Below, piece after piece: positions 9,761-18,578 of a stretch of 64,000 nucleotides of DNA. The DNA is from Micromonospora sp. CP22. GTDB lineage: Bacteria; Actinomycetota; Actinomycetes; Mycobacteriales; Micromonosporaceae. The stretch is taken from contig NZ_VCJO01000003.1 of NCBI RefSeq assembly GCF_009712475.1, positions 496,916 through 560,915 of the forward strand, in the 5' to 3' direction. The position numbers and the translations under genes are program-made. Position 1 is the first letter of the stretch; each line of letters begins with the position of its first letter. The notes beneath the pieces were generated by a model. That model was not told the origin of the DNA. It worked only from the letters and a program-made list of their open reading frames with translations, and ran no database searches.

Positions 9761-10174
9761 ATGGCCCGGCTGTACATCCTCCTCTTCCTGGTGCAGGTCG
9801 TTCTCGCCGTCTGCGCCCTGATCAGCTGCCTCTCCGCCGAGGAGGACGGCATCCGCCACCTCCCCCGGATCGCCTGGCTGCTGATCATCCTGTTCTTCCC
9901 GCTGGTCGGCTCGATCGCCTGGTTCGTCGCCGGGCGGGAGCGTACGGCCGTCGGCGGGTCCACCTCCTGGGCGCCGGGCGCACGACCGGCCGAGCGTTCC
10001 CGGCCGGTCGCTCCCGACGACGATCCGGAGTTCCTGCGCTCGATCGAGGAACGTTCCCGCAAGGAGGATCAGGAACTCTTCCGCCGCTGGGAGGAGGACC
10101 TCCGCCGACGCGAGGACGACCTACGCAAGCGTGAGGGCGAGCCGCCACGCGGGGAACCCCGCCCCGAGGTGTAG
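9761..10174 (+). CDS. PLDc_N domain membrane protein with charged coiled-coil tail
   Basis: 137 residues. Two N-terminal membrane helices (YILLFLVQVVLAVCALISCL and IAWLLIILFFPLVGSIAWFVAG) form the phospholipase D nuclease N-terminal module, which here is not followed by a catalytic domain. From residue 85 onward the chain is a charged Glu/Arg coiled coil (ERSRKEDQELFRRWEEDLRRREDDL). Probably a small membrane scaffold; function unknown. Gap to the convergent acetolactate-synthase-like gene is only 24 bp. Confidence 0.82.
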   Translation: MARLYILLFLVQVVLAVCALISCLSAEEDGIRHLPRIAWLLIILFFPLVGSIAWFVAGRERTAVGGSTSWAPGARPAERSRPVAPDDDPEFLRSIEERSRKEDQELFRRWEEDLRRREDDLRKREGEPPRGEPRPEV

Positions 10175-10198
10175 CGGCCGGGGCGGGGGCGTCGCGGC

Positions 10199-11821
10199 TC
10201 AGGCCAGGTTCGAGGAGCGGGGGTACGCGTCGGCCGGGTCGGTGAGCACGTTGACCAGATACGGCACTCCGGCGTCGAAGGCCCGTTGCAGGGCCGGGCC
10301 CAGGTCGGCGGCCTTGGCGACCGTCTCACCCGCCCCGCCGAGCGCACCGACCACCTGGTCGTACCGCAGCTCGGGCTGGAGGTCGGCGGCCACGTCGTAG
10401 CCGTACATGGCCCGCATCGGATGCTTCTCCAGGCCCCAGATGCCGTTGTTGCCGACCACGATGACCACCGGGAGCTTCTGCCGGGCCAGCGACTCCACGT
10501 CCATCAGTGAGAAGCCGGCCGCGCCGTCGCCCATGAGCACGCAGATCTGCCGGTCCGGGTGGGTGACCCGGGCGCCCATGGCGTAGCCCATGCCGGTGCC
10601 GAGGCAGCCGTACGGGCCGGGGTCGAGCCAGGTGCCGGGCTGGGCCGGCTCCAGGTAACGCCCGGCGTACGAGACGAAGTCGCCGCCGTCGCCGATGGTC
10701 ACCGCGTCGCGGTCGAGTACCTTGCGCAGTTCGCCGTAGATGCGGGCCGGGCGGATCGGGTCGGTCTCGGCGGCCATCTCCTCGGCGTCACGGGCCCGCG
10801 CGGCGTCCTCCGCGGTGCGCAGCTGGGCGATCCAGTCGTCGTGGTCGACCCGGTCGCCGGGGTGCTCGGCCACGGCGGTGAGGATGGCGCGCAGGTCGCC
10901 GGCGGGGGCGGCGGCGGGCTGCACGTGACCGGCGCGTTGGCTGGGCGCGTCGACGATGTGCACCACCTGGGCATCGCCGAAGTCGCCGAAGGAGAGCCGG
11001 AAGTCCAGCGGGGTGCCGATCACCACCACCACGTCGGCGTTGGACAGGGCCACCCGACGCGCCTTGGCGAAGGCCAGGGGGTGCTCCGGCGGCAGGGCAC
11101 CGCGCCCCATCCCGTTGGTGAAGACCGGCACGGTGAACGCCTCGGCCGCCGCCCGCAGCTCGTCCACCGCGTCGCCGGTCCAGACGTCCGAACCGGCGAT
11201 GATCACCGGGCGGGCCGCGCCGGCGATCAGGTCCGCGGCACGCGCCACCTCGTCGGGATCGGCGTCGAGGGGGGCGAGTCGCGGGCCGGCCGGCACCTGC
11301 GCGTCACCGACCGAGAAGATCGCCTCCAACGGGAAGTCGAGGAACACCGGGCCCCGGTGCGGGGTGAGGGCGACGGTCAGCGCGTTGGCCACCGCCTGAG
11401 GGATGTCGTCGGCGCTGAACACCGTCTCCGCGTGCTTGGTGACCGGGGCGACCAGTGGAAGGTGGTCCATCTCCTGGAGGCTGCCCGAGCCCCACCGGAA
11501 CTGCGGGGCCCGACCACCCATCACCATCACCGGTGAGGCGTTGAAGAAGGCGCTGGTGAGCCCGGAGATGCCGTTGGTCACGCCGGGACCGGCGGTGAGT
11601 ACGGCCAGCCCCGGCCGACGCTGGAGCTTCGCCACCGCCTCGGCGGCGAAGACGGCCGACTGCTCGTGCCGCACGTCGTAGATCGGAAAGTCGGTCTTGT
11701 GCGCGGCGTCGTAGAGCGGGAACACGTGCCCGCCGGAGAGGGTGAACATCTCCCGCACCCCGTACGCGCGCAGCGCCGCGAGGGCGAGTTCCCCACCGTG
11801 GCCTTCGATCCGCTCCGTCAT
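10199..11821 (-). CDS. Thiamine-diphosphate enzyme, acetolactate synthase-like
   Basis: 540 residues with the three-domain order of ThDP decarboxylases/synthases. The N-terminal Pyr domain has the catalytic glutamate in YDVRHEQSAVFAAEA and LTAGPGVTNGISGL; the middle domain has ARPVIIAGSDVW; the C-terminal PP domain has the ThDP/Mg motif VLMGDGAAGFSLMDVESLARQKLPVVIVVGNN (GDG-x25-NN). It resembles large-subunit-like proteins that act outside branched-chain synthesis; no regulatory subunit gene is adjacent. Oxalyl-CoA decarboxylase-like activity cannot be excluded. The start at 11821 is fixed by GAAGGAG. The enoyl-CoA hydratase gene lies immediately upstream on the same strand, 72 bp away. Confidence 0.87.
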   Translation of the reverse strand: MTERIEGHGGELALAALRAYGVREMFTLSGGHVFPLYDAAHKTDFPIYDVRHEQSAVFAAEAVAKLQRRPGLAVLTAGPGVTNGISGLTSAFFNASPVMVMGGRAPQFRWGSGSLQEMDHLPLVAPVTKHAETVFSADDIPQAVANALTVALTPHRGPVFLDFPLEAIFSVGDAQVPAGPRLAPLDADPDEVARAADLIAGAARPVIIAGSDVWTGDAVDELRAAAEAFTVPVFTNGMGRGALPPEHPLAFAKARRVALSNADVVVVIGTPLDFRLSFGDFGDAQVVHIVDAPSQRAGHVQPAAAPAGDLRAILTAVAEHPGDRVDHDDWIAQLRTAEDAARARDAEEMAAETDPIRPARIYGELRKVLDRDAVTIGDGGDFVSYAGRYLEPAQPGTWLDPGPYGCLGTGMGYAMGARVTHPDRQICVLMGDGAAGFSLMDVESLARQKLPVVIVVGNNGIWGLEKHPMRAMYGYDVAADLQPELRYDQVVGALGGAGETVAKAADLGPALQRAFDAGVPYLVNVLTDPADAYPRSSNLA

Positions 11822-11893
11822 TCCCGCTCCTTCTCGTCGCTGACCGGAGTCACACGCTACTGGCCGGTAGGAGGAATGTGAACTTCCTTGCAC

Positions 11894-12667
11894 TCAGCGC
11901 CCGGTGAAGTCCGGCTTCCGCTTCGCCACGAACGCCGCCATCCCCTCGCGCCGGTCGTCAGTGGCGAACAGCGCCGCGAAGAGTTGACTCTCCCAGGCCA
12001 GGCCGGAGGTCAGATCCATGTCCAGGCCACCGTCGACGGCGAGCTTCGCCGCCCGCAACGCCTGGACCGGCCCGTTCAGGTACGGCCGGACCATCGCCAC
12101 CGCCGTGTCGTACACCTCGGCCGCCGGAGCGACCCGGTCGGCCAGGCCGATCCGCAGCGCCTCCTGCGCGTCCACCATCCGACCCGACATGATCAGATCC
12201 TTGGCGCGGGCCGGCCCGACGAGCCGGGCCAGCCGTTGGGTGCCCCCCGCGCCGGGGATGATGCCGAGCTTGATCTCGGGCTGCCCAAGCTTGGCGTCCT
12301 CGGCCACCACCCGCCAGTCACAGGCCAACGCCAACTCGCAGCCGCCGCCGAGGGCGTAGCCGGTGATCGCGGCGACGACGGGCTTGGGGATCCGGGCGAT
12401 GGCACCGAGCGCGCTGGACAGGTCCGCGGCCCGCTCCGCCATGTCCACGTAGGACATGTCGGCCATCTCCTTGATGTCCGCCCCGGCGGCGAAGACCTTC
12501 TCCCCGCCGTACACGATGACGGCACGGACGCCGCTGTCGGCGGTGGCGGCGGTCGCGGCGGCGCGCAACTCCTCCTGCACCTGGGTGTTGAGGGCGTTCA
12601 TCGGCGGTCGCTCCAGCCGGATGGTGCCGATGCCGTCCCTGGTCTCCAGCCGCACGAACTCGCCCAC
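11894..12667 (-). CDS. Enoyl-CoA hydratase/isomerase family protein
   Basis: 257 residues of crotonase fold. GGEKVFAAGADIKEMADM forms the first oxyanion-hole strand; ITGYALGGGCELALACDWRVVAEDAKLGQPEIKLGIIPGAGGTQRL holds the second oxyanion glycine and the catalytic glutamates of hydratases (ELALA and QPEIKLG). Expected to hydrate trans-2-enoyl-CoA in fatty-acid beta-oxidation. I prefer the GTG at 12667 (VGEFVRLETRDGIG) because the family usually begins MGEFVRLE; a TTG at 12703 would add 12 residues. Confidence 0.9.
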   Translation of the reverse strand: MGEFVRLETRDGIGTIRLERPPMNALNTQVQEELRAAATAATADSGVRAVIVYGGEKVFAAGADIKEMADMSYVDMAERAADLSSALGAIARIPKPVVAAITGYALGGGCELALACDWRVVAEDAKLGQPEIKLGIIPGAGGTQRLARLVGPARAKDLIMSGRMVDAQEALRIGLADRVAPAAEVYDTAVAMVRPYLNGPVQALRAAKLAVDGGLDMDLTSGLAWESQLFAALFATDDRREGMAAFVAKRKPDFTGR

Positions 12668-12766
12668 GCTGAGCCTCACTTCCTCGTCGAAGTCGCGTGC
12701 CAACCTTACGACCCGCCTCGTTGGGGTAGGTAGTCTGGTGCCAGCCCGTCAGCCGGGAGTCGCACG

Positions 12767-13336
12767 ATGAACCCTCGTCAAGCCGAGCCGCGCGGTCGCC
12801 GCGCGGCGACGTCGGCCACCCAGCCCGGCAGGGCACCCGGACGGATCGACAGCCGACCGGTGGTCACCTACTACGACGACCGGCTGGTGCGGGTCACCTC
12901 GACCGCCGTGACCGTCGAGGGCCGGGTCTACCCCGTGGCCGAGATCAGCGAGATCTGGCACCAGCACGGCACCCTCTCCTGGCGAGTACTGGCCGGACGG
13001 GGCGCCATCGGCGCCGCGATGGTCGCCCCGCTGGTGGCCGCCGTCATCGGAGTCGCGGTGGCGCTCTGGTTGGATCGCTCGACCACCGTCACGATCGCCA
13101 TCATCGGAGCGTCCGTGCTGGTCGGGCTCGCGGTCGGGCCGGTCGCCGACTTCCTCTTCGAATACCTCGACCGCTCCTACGCCCGGGGCAGCCGACAGCG
13201 GGAGGTCTGGATCCGGTGGCGGGATCGCCCGGTGCAACTGCTCCGCACCCCGGACGCCCTGCGGTTCGGCCAGATCTACCGGGCCGTGCAACGCGCCCTG
13301 GAGACCAGCCCGCCGATACCACCCCGCCGACGCTGA
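12767..13336 (+). CDS. DUF6232 family membrane protein, copy 1
   Basis: 189 residues: a basic N-terminal tail, a YYDDRLVRVTSTAVTVEGRVYPVAEISEIWHQHG beta region, two membrane helices (IGAAMVAPLVAAVIGVAVALWL and TIAIIGASVLVGLAVG), then a DRSYARGSRQREVWIRWRDRPVQLLRTPDALRFGQIYRAVQRALE tail. This resembles the DUF6232 family; function unknown. GGGAG lies 7 nt before the ATG. A paralogue follows 48 bp downstream. Confidence 0.82.
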   Translation: MNPRQAEPRGRRAATSATQPGRAPGRIDSRPVVTYYDDRLVRVTSTAVTVEGRVYPVAEISEIWHQHGTLSWRVLAGRGAIGAAMVAPLVAAVIGVAVALWLDRSTTVTIAIIGASVLVGLAVGPVADFLFEYLDRSYARGSRQREVWIRWRDRPVQLLRTPDALRFGQIYRAVQRALETSPPIPPRRR

Positions 13337-13384
13337 GCAACCGCACGACAGCGCAGAGTTGCCCATCAGTGCTTAAGTTTAGTG

Positions 13385-13864
13385 ATGGCGCTCTATTACC
13401 GGGACGACGCGGTACAGGTGACCTCCGAGGCGATCCGGGCCGGCGGGCACGTCATCCCGATCGCCGACGTCACCTACGTCTGGCACGCGAAGGGCCGCAC
13501 CACACTCGCCGTACGCGGCCGGGTGCTCGGTCGGGGTGTCCTGGTCCTGCTGCTGTCCCTACCCCCGCTGGTGGGGCTGATCTGTGTGCTCTCGCTGGCC
13601 TGGTCCGCCCAGGACCGGGGCGAGTGGCTGCCGGCCCTGGTCGTCCTCGCCGCGTGCGTGATCGTTCCGCTCGCCCTGGTCCCGTTCCTGGAGATACCCC
13701 TCAGCTGGCTGGATCGCTCCTACGAGCGCGGCAACCGGGTGCTGGAGCTGTGGGTGCAGTACCAGCGGCAGGAGGTGATGGTGCTGCGCACGCCGGACGC
13801 CCTGCGCTTCGGGCAGATCTACCGGGCGGTGCAGCGCGCGGTCGAGCAGCACGGCGATCGTTGA
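13385..13864 (+). CDS. DUF6232 family membrane protein, copy 2
   Basis: 159 residues with the same order of elements as its upstream neighbour: YYRDDAVQVTSEAIRAGGHVIPIADVTYVWH, two membrane helices, then LDRSYERGNRVLELWVQ and a nearly identical RTPDALRFGQIYRAVQRA end. It lacks the long basic N-terminal tail of copy 1. A GTG at 13382 is directly in front of the chosen ATG. The pair looks like a tandem duplication whose products may assemble together (inference). Confidence 0.82.
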   Translation: MALYYRDDAVQVTSEAIRAGGHVIPIADVTYVWHAKGRTTLAVRGRVLGRGVLVLLLSLPPLVGLICVLSLAWSAQDRGEWLPALVVLAACVIVPLALVPFLEIPLSWLDRSYERGNRVLELWVQYQRQEVMVLRTPDALRFGQIYRAVQRAVEQHGDR

Positions 13865-13908
13865 CCCCTCGTCCGGCGGCTGTGGACCACGCGGCGCACA
13901 CTTGATCC

Positions 13909-14580
13909 ATGGCGCTCCCCCTTCCCCGGCCGACCGCGGTCCTCGGTCTCACCCGTTCCGCCCTCGACCAGGCCGCCTCCTTCGCCGCCATCCCCGGCCG
14001 CGCCTTCGCGGTGCTCGACGAGGTGGAGGCGTTGCTGGCCCGGATCAACGGGGTGGTGGACCGGGTCGAGCAGACCCTGGACCGCACCGACCGGATGGTC
14101 ACCGACGCCGAGGCGGCGGTCCGTGACGTCGGGGTGATCACTGCTGCCGCCACTGCCGCCGTGGACACCGCCACCGAGGTGGCCGCCACGGCGGCCGTCG
14201 TGGTGGACTCGGCGCGATCGGTGGCCGGGCGGGCCGCCGAGACGGTCGGCACCGCGGCCGAGGCCGCCGCCACCGCCGCCGAGCTGCTGTCGGCGTACGA
14301 ACCGGCGCTGCGGCGTGCCGCCCCGATGGCCAACCACTTCGTCGAGCAGCTCAGCCACGAGGAGGTCACCGCGGCGATCCGGCTGGTCGACGAGTTGCCG
14401 AAGCTACGCCAACACCTCACCGCCGACGTACTGCCGATCCTGGCCACCCTGGACCGGGTCGGCCCGGACCTGCACGACCTGCTCGACGTCACCCGGGACC
14501 TCAAGCTCGCGGTGGCGGGCATCCCCGGACTGTCCATGCTGCGCAGGCGGGGCGAGAAGCTCAACGACGACGCCGGCTGA
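13909..14580 (+). CDS. Alanine-rich coiled-coil hypothetical protein
   Basis: 223 residues without signal peptide. Residues 35-70 (VLDEVEALLARINGVVDRVEQ and on) show heptad spacing; residues 75-130 are a very Ala/Thr-rich helix (TAAATAAVDTATEVAATAA). The last 70 residues are a helical region with LVDELPKLRQHLTADVLPILATLDRVGPDLHDLLDVTRDLKLAVAGIPG, a pattern of actinobacterial small helical proteins of unknown role. No enzyme motif is visible. The gene stands alone between the DUF6232 pair and the convergent ribokinase. Confidence 0.72.
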   Translation: MALPLPRPTAVLGLTRSALDQAASFAAIPGRAFAVLDEVEALLARINGVVDRVEQTLDRTDRMVTDAEAAVRDVGVITAAATAAVDTATEVAATAAVVVDSARSVAGRAAETVGTAAEAAATAAELLSAYEPALRRAAPMANHFVEQLSHEEVTAAIRLVDELPKLRQHLTADVLPILATLDRVGPDLHDLLDVTRDLKLAVAGIPGLSMLRRRGEKLNDDAG

Positions 14581-14591
14581 CCTCGACCCCG

Positions 14592-14628
14592 CCCGGCGGC
14601 GTCGGTCGACGGCCGCTCACCCGCCGGG
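14592..14628. terminator. Possible bidirectional terminator between convergent genes
   Basis: CCCGGCGG at 14592-14599 pairs with CCGCCGGG at 14621-14628; a short inner GTCG/CGAC stem lies in the loop. The right arm overlaps the 3' end of the ribokinase gene. Confidence 0.4.
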
Positions 14629-15516
14629 TACGTACAGCTCGTCGATCTCGACCCGGTGGGGCAGCGAGACGCTGGCACCGAGCCGCCGTACGCAGGCCGC
14701 ACCGGCGGCCGAGGCCCAGCGGACCGCGTCCAGCAGGTCACGCCCCTCGCCCCAGGCCACCGCGAGCGCACCGGTGAAGGCGTCACCGGCAGCCGTCGAG
14801 TCGACCGTGTCCACCTTGACCGCCGGTACGTGTACGGCCGTGCCGTCCCGGTCGCCGTACCAGGCACCCTCCGCGCCGAGGGTCAACACCGCCCGGGGCA
14901 CCAGGTCGAGCAGGGCATGCGGATCCTCCCGCCCTCGTCCGGTGTACGCCTGTGCCTCGTTCTCGTTGACCACGAGCAGGTCCACGGCGGCGAGCAGTTC
15001 CGGCGGCAACGGGACGGCCGGTGCCGCGTTGAGCACCACCCGGGTACCGGCGGCCTGGGCCGCCACTGCGGCGGCGGTCACCGTCTCCACCGGGATCTCC
15101 AGCTGCGCCACCAGGACGTCGGCGTCGCGTACGGCGGCGAGTTCGGTCTCGGTCAGGTCGGTTAGTGACGTGTTCGCCCCCGGAGTCACCAGGATCGCGT
15201 TCTCCCCCGCCGCGTTGACCATCACCAGGGCCACCCCGGACGCGCCGTAGGTGGTACGCAGGTGCCCGGCGTCCACCCCGGCGGCGGTGATCCGGGCCCG
15301 CAGGGTCACCCCGAACGCGTCCGAGCCGATCGCGCCGAGGAAGACACTGACGGCACCCGCCCTCGCCGCGGCGATGGCCTGGTTGGCCCCTTTACCGCCG
15401 GGCACGGTGACGAAGTCGGTGCCGAGCCGGGTCTCCCCCGGCCGGGGCAGTTCCTCGGCGGTGGCCACCAGGTCCATGTTCGCGCTGCCCACCACCACGA
15501 CGCGGGTCTGTCGCAC
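14617..15516 (-). CDS. rbsK: Ribokinase (PfkB family)
   Basis: Phosphorylates ribose to ribose 5-phosphate with ATP. The 299-residue chain has VVVGSANMDLVATAEELPRPGET at the N terminus, the PfkB-1 motif GGKGANQAIAAARAG, the anion-hole/catalytic motif DTVDSTAAGDAFTGAL near residue 245, and NENEAQAYTG. Length is normal for ribokinases, though another furanose sugar is possible because no ribose transporter is adjacent. I chose the GTG at 15516, five bases after GGAGG; a GTG at 15522 overlaps that site. Confidence 0.9.
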   Translation of the reverse strand: MRQTRVVVVGSANMDLVATAEELPRPGETRLGTDFVTVPGGKGANQAIAAARAGAVSVFLGAIGSDAFGVTLRARITAAGVDAGHLRTTYGASGVALVMVNAAGENAILVTPGANTSLTDLTETELAAVRDADVLVAQLEIPVETVTAAAVAAQAAGTRVVLNAAPAVPLPPELLAAVDLLVVNENEAQAYTGRGREDPHALLDLVPRAVLTLGAEGAWYGDRDGTAVHVPAVKVDTVDSTAAGDAFTGALAVAWGEGRDLLDAVRWASAAGAACVRRLGASVSLPHRVEIDELYVPGG

Positions 15517-15540
15517 GGGCACCTCCAGCGGGCTGCAATG

Positions 15541-15600
15541 GTTAGGAAGGGGCCCTTCCTATACACCAGGCGTTAAAAAGGTGCCCTTCCTTACGCCTCA
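15541..15600. repeat. Intergenic palindromic repeat element (two hairpins)
   Basis: TAGGAAGGG at 15543-15551 and CCCTTCCTA at 15553-15561 make a nearly gapless palindrome. AGGCGT at 15568-15573 pairs with ACGCCT at 15593-15598, enclosing AAGG/CCTT segments and a short A-run. The element fills the gap between the ribokinase start and the ABC gene stop. From memory, similar GGAAGGG-CCCTTCC elements recur between genes in Micromonospora and relatives; that recurrence cannot be shown from one window. Confidence 0.6.
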
Positions 15601-16440
15601 GGCGGCGCGGGCGGTGTAGCGGTCGCCGCTGCGCTCGACGAGCAGCGGCAACCCGAAGGTCTTGGTGAGGTTGTCGGCGGTGAGGGTGTCGTGCAGCAGA
15701 CCCTGCGCCATCACGGCCCCGTCACGCAACAGCAGCGCGTGGGTGAAGCCGGGCGGAATCTCCTCGACGTGGTGGGTGACCAGCACCATCGCCGGGGCGT
15801 CCGGGTCCTGCGCCAGTGCGGCGAGGCGGGCGACCAGGTCCTCCCGACCGCCCAGGTCCAGCCCGGCCGCCGGCTCGTCGAGCAGCAGCAGCTCCGGGTC
15901 GGTCATCAACGCCCGGGCGATCTGCGTCCGCTTGCGTTCGCCCTCCGACAGGGTGCCGTACGCCCGGTCGGCCAGCGTGCCGGCTCCCAGTTGTTCCAGC
16001 AGCATCCGGGCGCGGGCCTCGTCGGCCGCGTCGTAGCTCTCCCGCCACCGGCCGACCACCGACCAGGCGGCGGTCATCACCACGTCGACGACCCGCTCCT
16101 GGGCGGGCAGCCGCTCGGCGAGTGCGGCGGTGGTCAGGCCGATCCGGGTCCGCAGTTCCATGACGTCGGTGCGGCCGATCCGTTCGCCCAGCACGTGCAC
16201 GGTGCCGGTGGTCGGGTGCAGTCGGCCGGACGCGAGGTTGAGCAGGGTGGTCTTGCCGGCGCCGTTCGGCCCCAGCACCACCCAGCGTTCGTCCAGTTCC
16301 ACCCGCCAGTCGACATCGTGCAGCAGGGCGGTGCCGGACCGGCGTACGGCGACGCCGTCGAGGCTGACCACCAGATCCGCGTCCACGGGCAAGGGGGCGG
16401 GTGCTGCGCCGGCGGCGCCAGGGATCAGGTCACCAGTCAC
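15598..16440 (-). CDS. ABC transporter ATP-binding protein (stand-alone)
   Basis: About 280 residues. Walker A is LGPNGAGKTTLLNLASG, the signature is LSEGERKRTQIARAL, and Walker B is ELLLLDEPAAGLDLGGRE; the switch histidine follows in LVTHHVEEIPPGFTHALLLRDG. The stretch HVEEIPPGFTHALLLRDG and the domain order resemble the YlmA-type ATPase subgroup, which has no obvious partner permease, and none is adjacent here. I chose the GTG at 16440; the open frame upstream is low-complexity and overlaps the divergent promoter of the next operon. Confidence 0.85.
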   Translation of the reverse strand: MTGDLIPGAAGAAPAPLPVDADLVVSLDGVAVRRSGTALLHDVDWRVELDERWVVLGPNGAGKTTLLNLASGRLHPTTGTVHVLGERIGRTDVMELRTRIGLTTAALAERLPAQERVVDVVMTAAWSVVGRWRESYDAADEARARMLLEQLGAGTLADRAYGTLSEGERKRTQIARALMTDPELLLLDEPAAGLDLGGREDLVARLAALAQDPDAPAMVLVTHHVEEIPPGFTHALLLRDGAVMAQGLLHDTLTADNLTKTFGLPLLVERSGDRYTARAA

Positions 16441-16543
16441 CAGCCCATCCAACCACGCACCGCCGGGGTGCCCCCACGGGCCGGTGCCCCCGCCGTAGGG
16501 TGAAGCGCCGTGTCGTTGCTCACCCCGCCCGGAGGGAGCGCTC

Positions 16544-17554
16544 ATGACCAGTCCGGTCATCGAGATCGAGGGTCTACGCAAGACCTTTCACAGCCTGCGC
16601 CGGGGGCGACGGGTCGCGGTCGACGGTTTCGACCTGCTGGTGGAGGCCGGCCAGGTGCACGGCTTCCTCGGACCCAACGGTTCGGGCAAGACCACCACCC
16701 TGCGAGCGCTGCTCGGGCTGGTACGCGCCGACAGCGGCTCGATGCGCGTGCTCGGGGCCACCACGCCGGAGCGGCTGCCCGAGGTCGCCGGCCGGGTCGG
16801 CGCGATCGTGGAGAGTCCGCAGTTCTACGGCAACTTCACCGGTTACCGGACGCTGCGGCTGCTCGCCCTCGCCGGTGGCGTGCCGGTCACCCGGGTCGAC
16901 GAGGTGTTGGCGCAGGTCGGGCTGGCCGACCGGGGTGACGAACGGGTCAAGGGTTACTCGCTGGGCATGAAGCAGCGGCTGGCGGTGGCCTCGGCGCTGC
17001 TCAAACGGCCCGAGCTGCTGATCCTCGACGAGCCGGCGAACGGGCTCGACCCGGCGGGCATCCGGGAGATGCGGGACCTCGTCCGGTCGCTGGCCGCCAA
17101 CGGGGTGACCGTGCTGGTCTCCAGCCACATCCTGGCCGAGATCCAGCTGATCTGCGACCACGTGACGATCATTTCGCGCGGCCGTCGGGTCACCGCCGGT
17201 CCGGTGACCGAGGTGCTCGCCGGTTTCGACGACCACGAGCATCTGGTGCGAGTCGACGACCTGGGCCGCGCCGAGGAGTTGCTGCGGGCCGCCGGGATCA
17301 CCGTCACCGGGCACGACGACCACCTGGTGGTCAGCGGCGTGCCGGATCCGGTCGCGGTGAGCCGGACGCTGGGCGAGCAGGGCCTCTGGGTACGCGAGCT
17401 GACCCCGCTGCGGCCGGATCTGGAGAGCGTCTTCCTGGAACTCACCGGGGGCTCGGCGCACCCGCACATCCCCTGGCAGGTCGGATCGGCACCACCGGAC
17501 CAACCGACCACCGACCAGCAGATCGACCTCGGGATGCGGGGAGTGGACGCGTGA
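16544..17554 (+). CDS. ABC exporter ATP-binding subunit
   Basis: 336 residues of the CcmA/DrrA type. GPNGSGKTTTLRALLGL is Walker A, YSLGMKQRLAVASALL the signature, LLILDEPANGLDPAGIREM Walker B, VSSHILAEIQ the H-loop. The C-terminal 110 residues form the regulatory domain typical of ATPases paired with ABC-2 type permeases. The permease start overlaps this stop as GTGA, so they form one transporter. The cargo is unknown. Confidence 0.92.
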   Translation: MTSPVIEIEGLRKTFHSLRRGRRVAVDGFDLLVEAGQVHGFLGPNGSGKTTTLRALLGLVRADSGSMRVLGATTPERLPEVAGRVGAIVESPQFYGNFTGYRTLRLLALAGGVPVTRVDEVLAQVGLADRGDERVKGYSLGMKQRLAVASALLKRPELLILDEPANGLDPAGIREMRDLVRSLAANGVTVLVSSHILAEIQLICDHVTIISRGRRVTAGPVTEVLAGFDDHEHLVRVDDLGRAEELLRAAGITVTGHDDHLVVSGVPDPVAVSRTLGEQGLWVRELTPLRPDLESVFLELTGGSAHPHIPWQVGSAPPDQPTTDQQIDLGMRGVDA

Positions 17555-18564
17555 ACCTGATCCGTGCCGAGGTGGAGCGGCTCACCGCCCGCCGCTTCGT
17601 CCAGCTGATGGTCGTGCTGCTGATGGCGGCGTTCGTGGTGACCGCGGCGACCACGCTGGCCGGCTCGCACCAGCCCACCCCCGCGGAGCTGGCCCAGGCC
17701 CAGCGGGCGGCCGCCTCGGACCTGCGGAGCATGGAGTTGGAGCACGCGCGGTGCCTGGCTCGGGATCGGGGCGAGCGGTTCCCCGGCGACGATCACCTCT
17801 ACCTGCCGAGGGACTGCTCCGAACTGGATCCGGCGTTGCGGGACCGGCTGCCGGTGGCCGCCGACTACCTGACCGGAGTGTTCACCTTCACCCGGCAGGC
17901 CGAGCCGCTGCTCTACTTCCTGGTGGCGTACCTGGTGCTGTTCGGGTTCCTGGTCGGCGCCTCGTACATCGGCGCCGACCTGAACTCCGGCGGAGTGGTC
18001 AACCTGCTGCTGTGGCGACCACGCCGGCTGACCGTGCTCGGCACCAAACTCGGCACGCTGCTCGGGGCGGTGCTGACGGTGTCGGCGCTCGCCTCCCTGG
18101 CCTACCTCGTCACCTTCTGGGTCATCGCGCAGGTCGCCGGCTATCCCGGGCCGACCAACGCGGCCTTCTGGTCCGGGTTGGGCGCGGTGTGGGGGCGCGG
18201 ACTGATCCTGGTGCTGCTCGCCACGGCGACCGGCTTCGCCATCGCGACGATGGGACGGCACACCTCGGCGGCGCTGGGAGCGGTGGCCGCGTACCTCGTG
18301 GTGTGGGAGCTGGGTGGGCGGATCGTGCTGCAGATCCTCGACGTGGCCCGGCCCGAGCAGCTCATGCTCGGCAGTTACATCGGCGCGTGGCTGGCCGGCG
18401 AGGTCAGCTTCTGGGACAGCACCGCCTGCCGAACCGTCACCCAGGGCTACTGCGACGGCAGCTACACCCTGACCTGGCAACCGGCGCTGGCGGTGCTGGT
18501 GCTGCTCACCGCCGGGCTCAGCGCCACGGCCTTCGCCATCTTCCGTCGCCGCGATCTCATCTGA
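17551..18564 (+). CDS. ABC-2 type transporter permease
   Basis: 337 residues. One membrane helix at residues 15-35 (FVQLMVVLLMAAFVVTAATTL), an extracytoplasmic domain of about 75 residues with a Cys pair (HARCLARD and LPRDCSELD), then about five helices, for example PLLYFLVAYLVLFGFLVGASYIGA. It ends FAIFRRRDLI like many ABC-2 permeases. It has a second extracytoplasmic loop with two cysteines (TACRTVTQGYCDG). The start overlaps the ATPase gene. The convergent ROK gene ends 14 bp away. Confidence 0.88.
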   Translation: MNLIRAEVERLTARRFVQLMVVLLMAAFVVTAATTLAGSHQPTPAELAQAQRAAASDLRSMELEHARCLARDRGERFPGDDHLYLPRDCSELDPALRDRLPVAADYLTGVFTFTRQAEPLLYFLVAYLVLFGFLVGASYIGADLNSGGVVNLLLWRPRRLTVLGTKLGTLLGAVLTVSALASLAYLVTFWVIAQVAGYPGPTNAAFWSGLGAVWGRGLILVLLATATGFAIATMGRHTSAALGAVAAYLVVWELGGRIVLQILDVARPEQLMLGSYIGAWLAGEVSFWDSTACRTVTQGYCDGSYTLTWQPALAVLVLLTAGLSATAFAIFRRRDLI

Positions 18565-18578
18565 CCGCCCGGCGGAGG

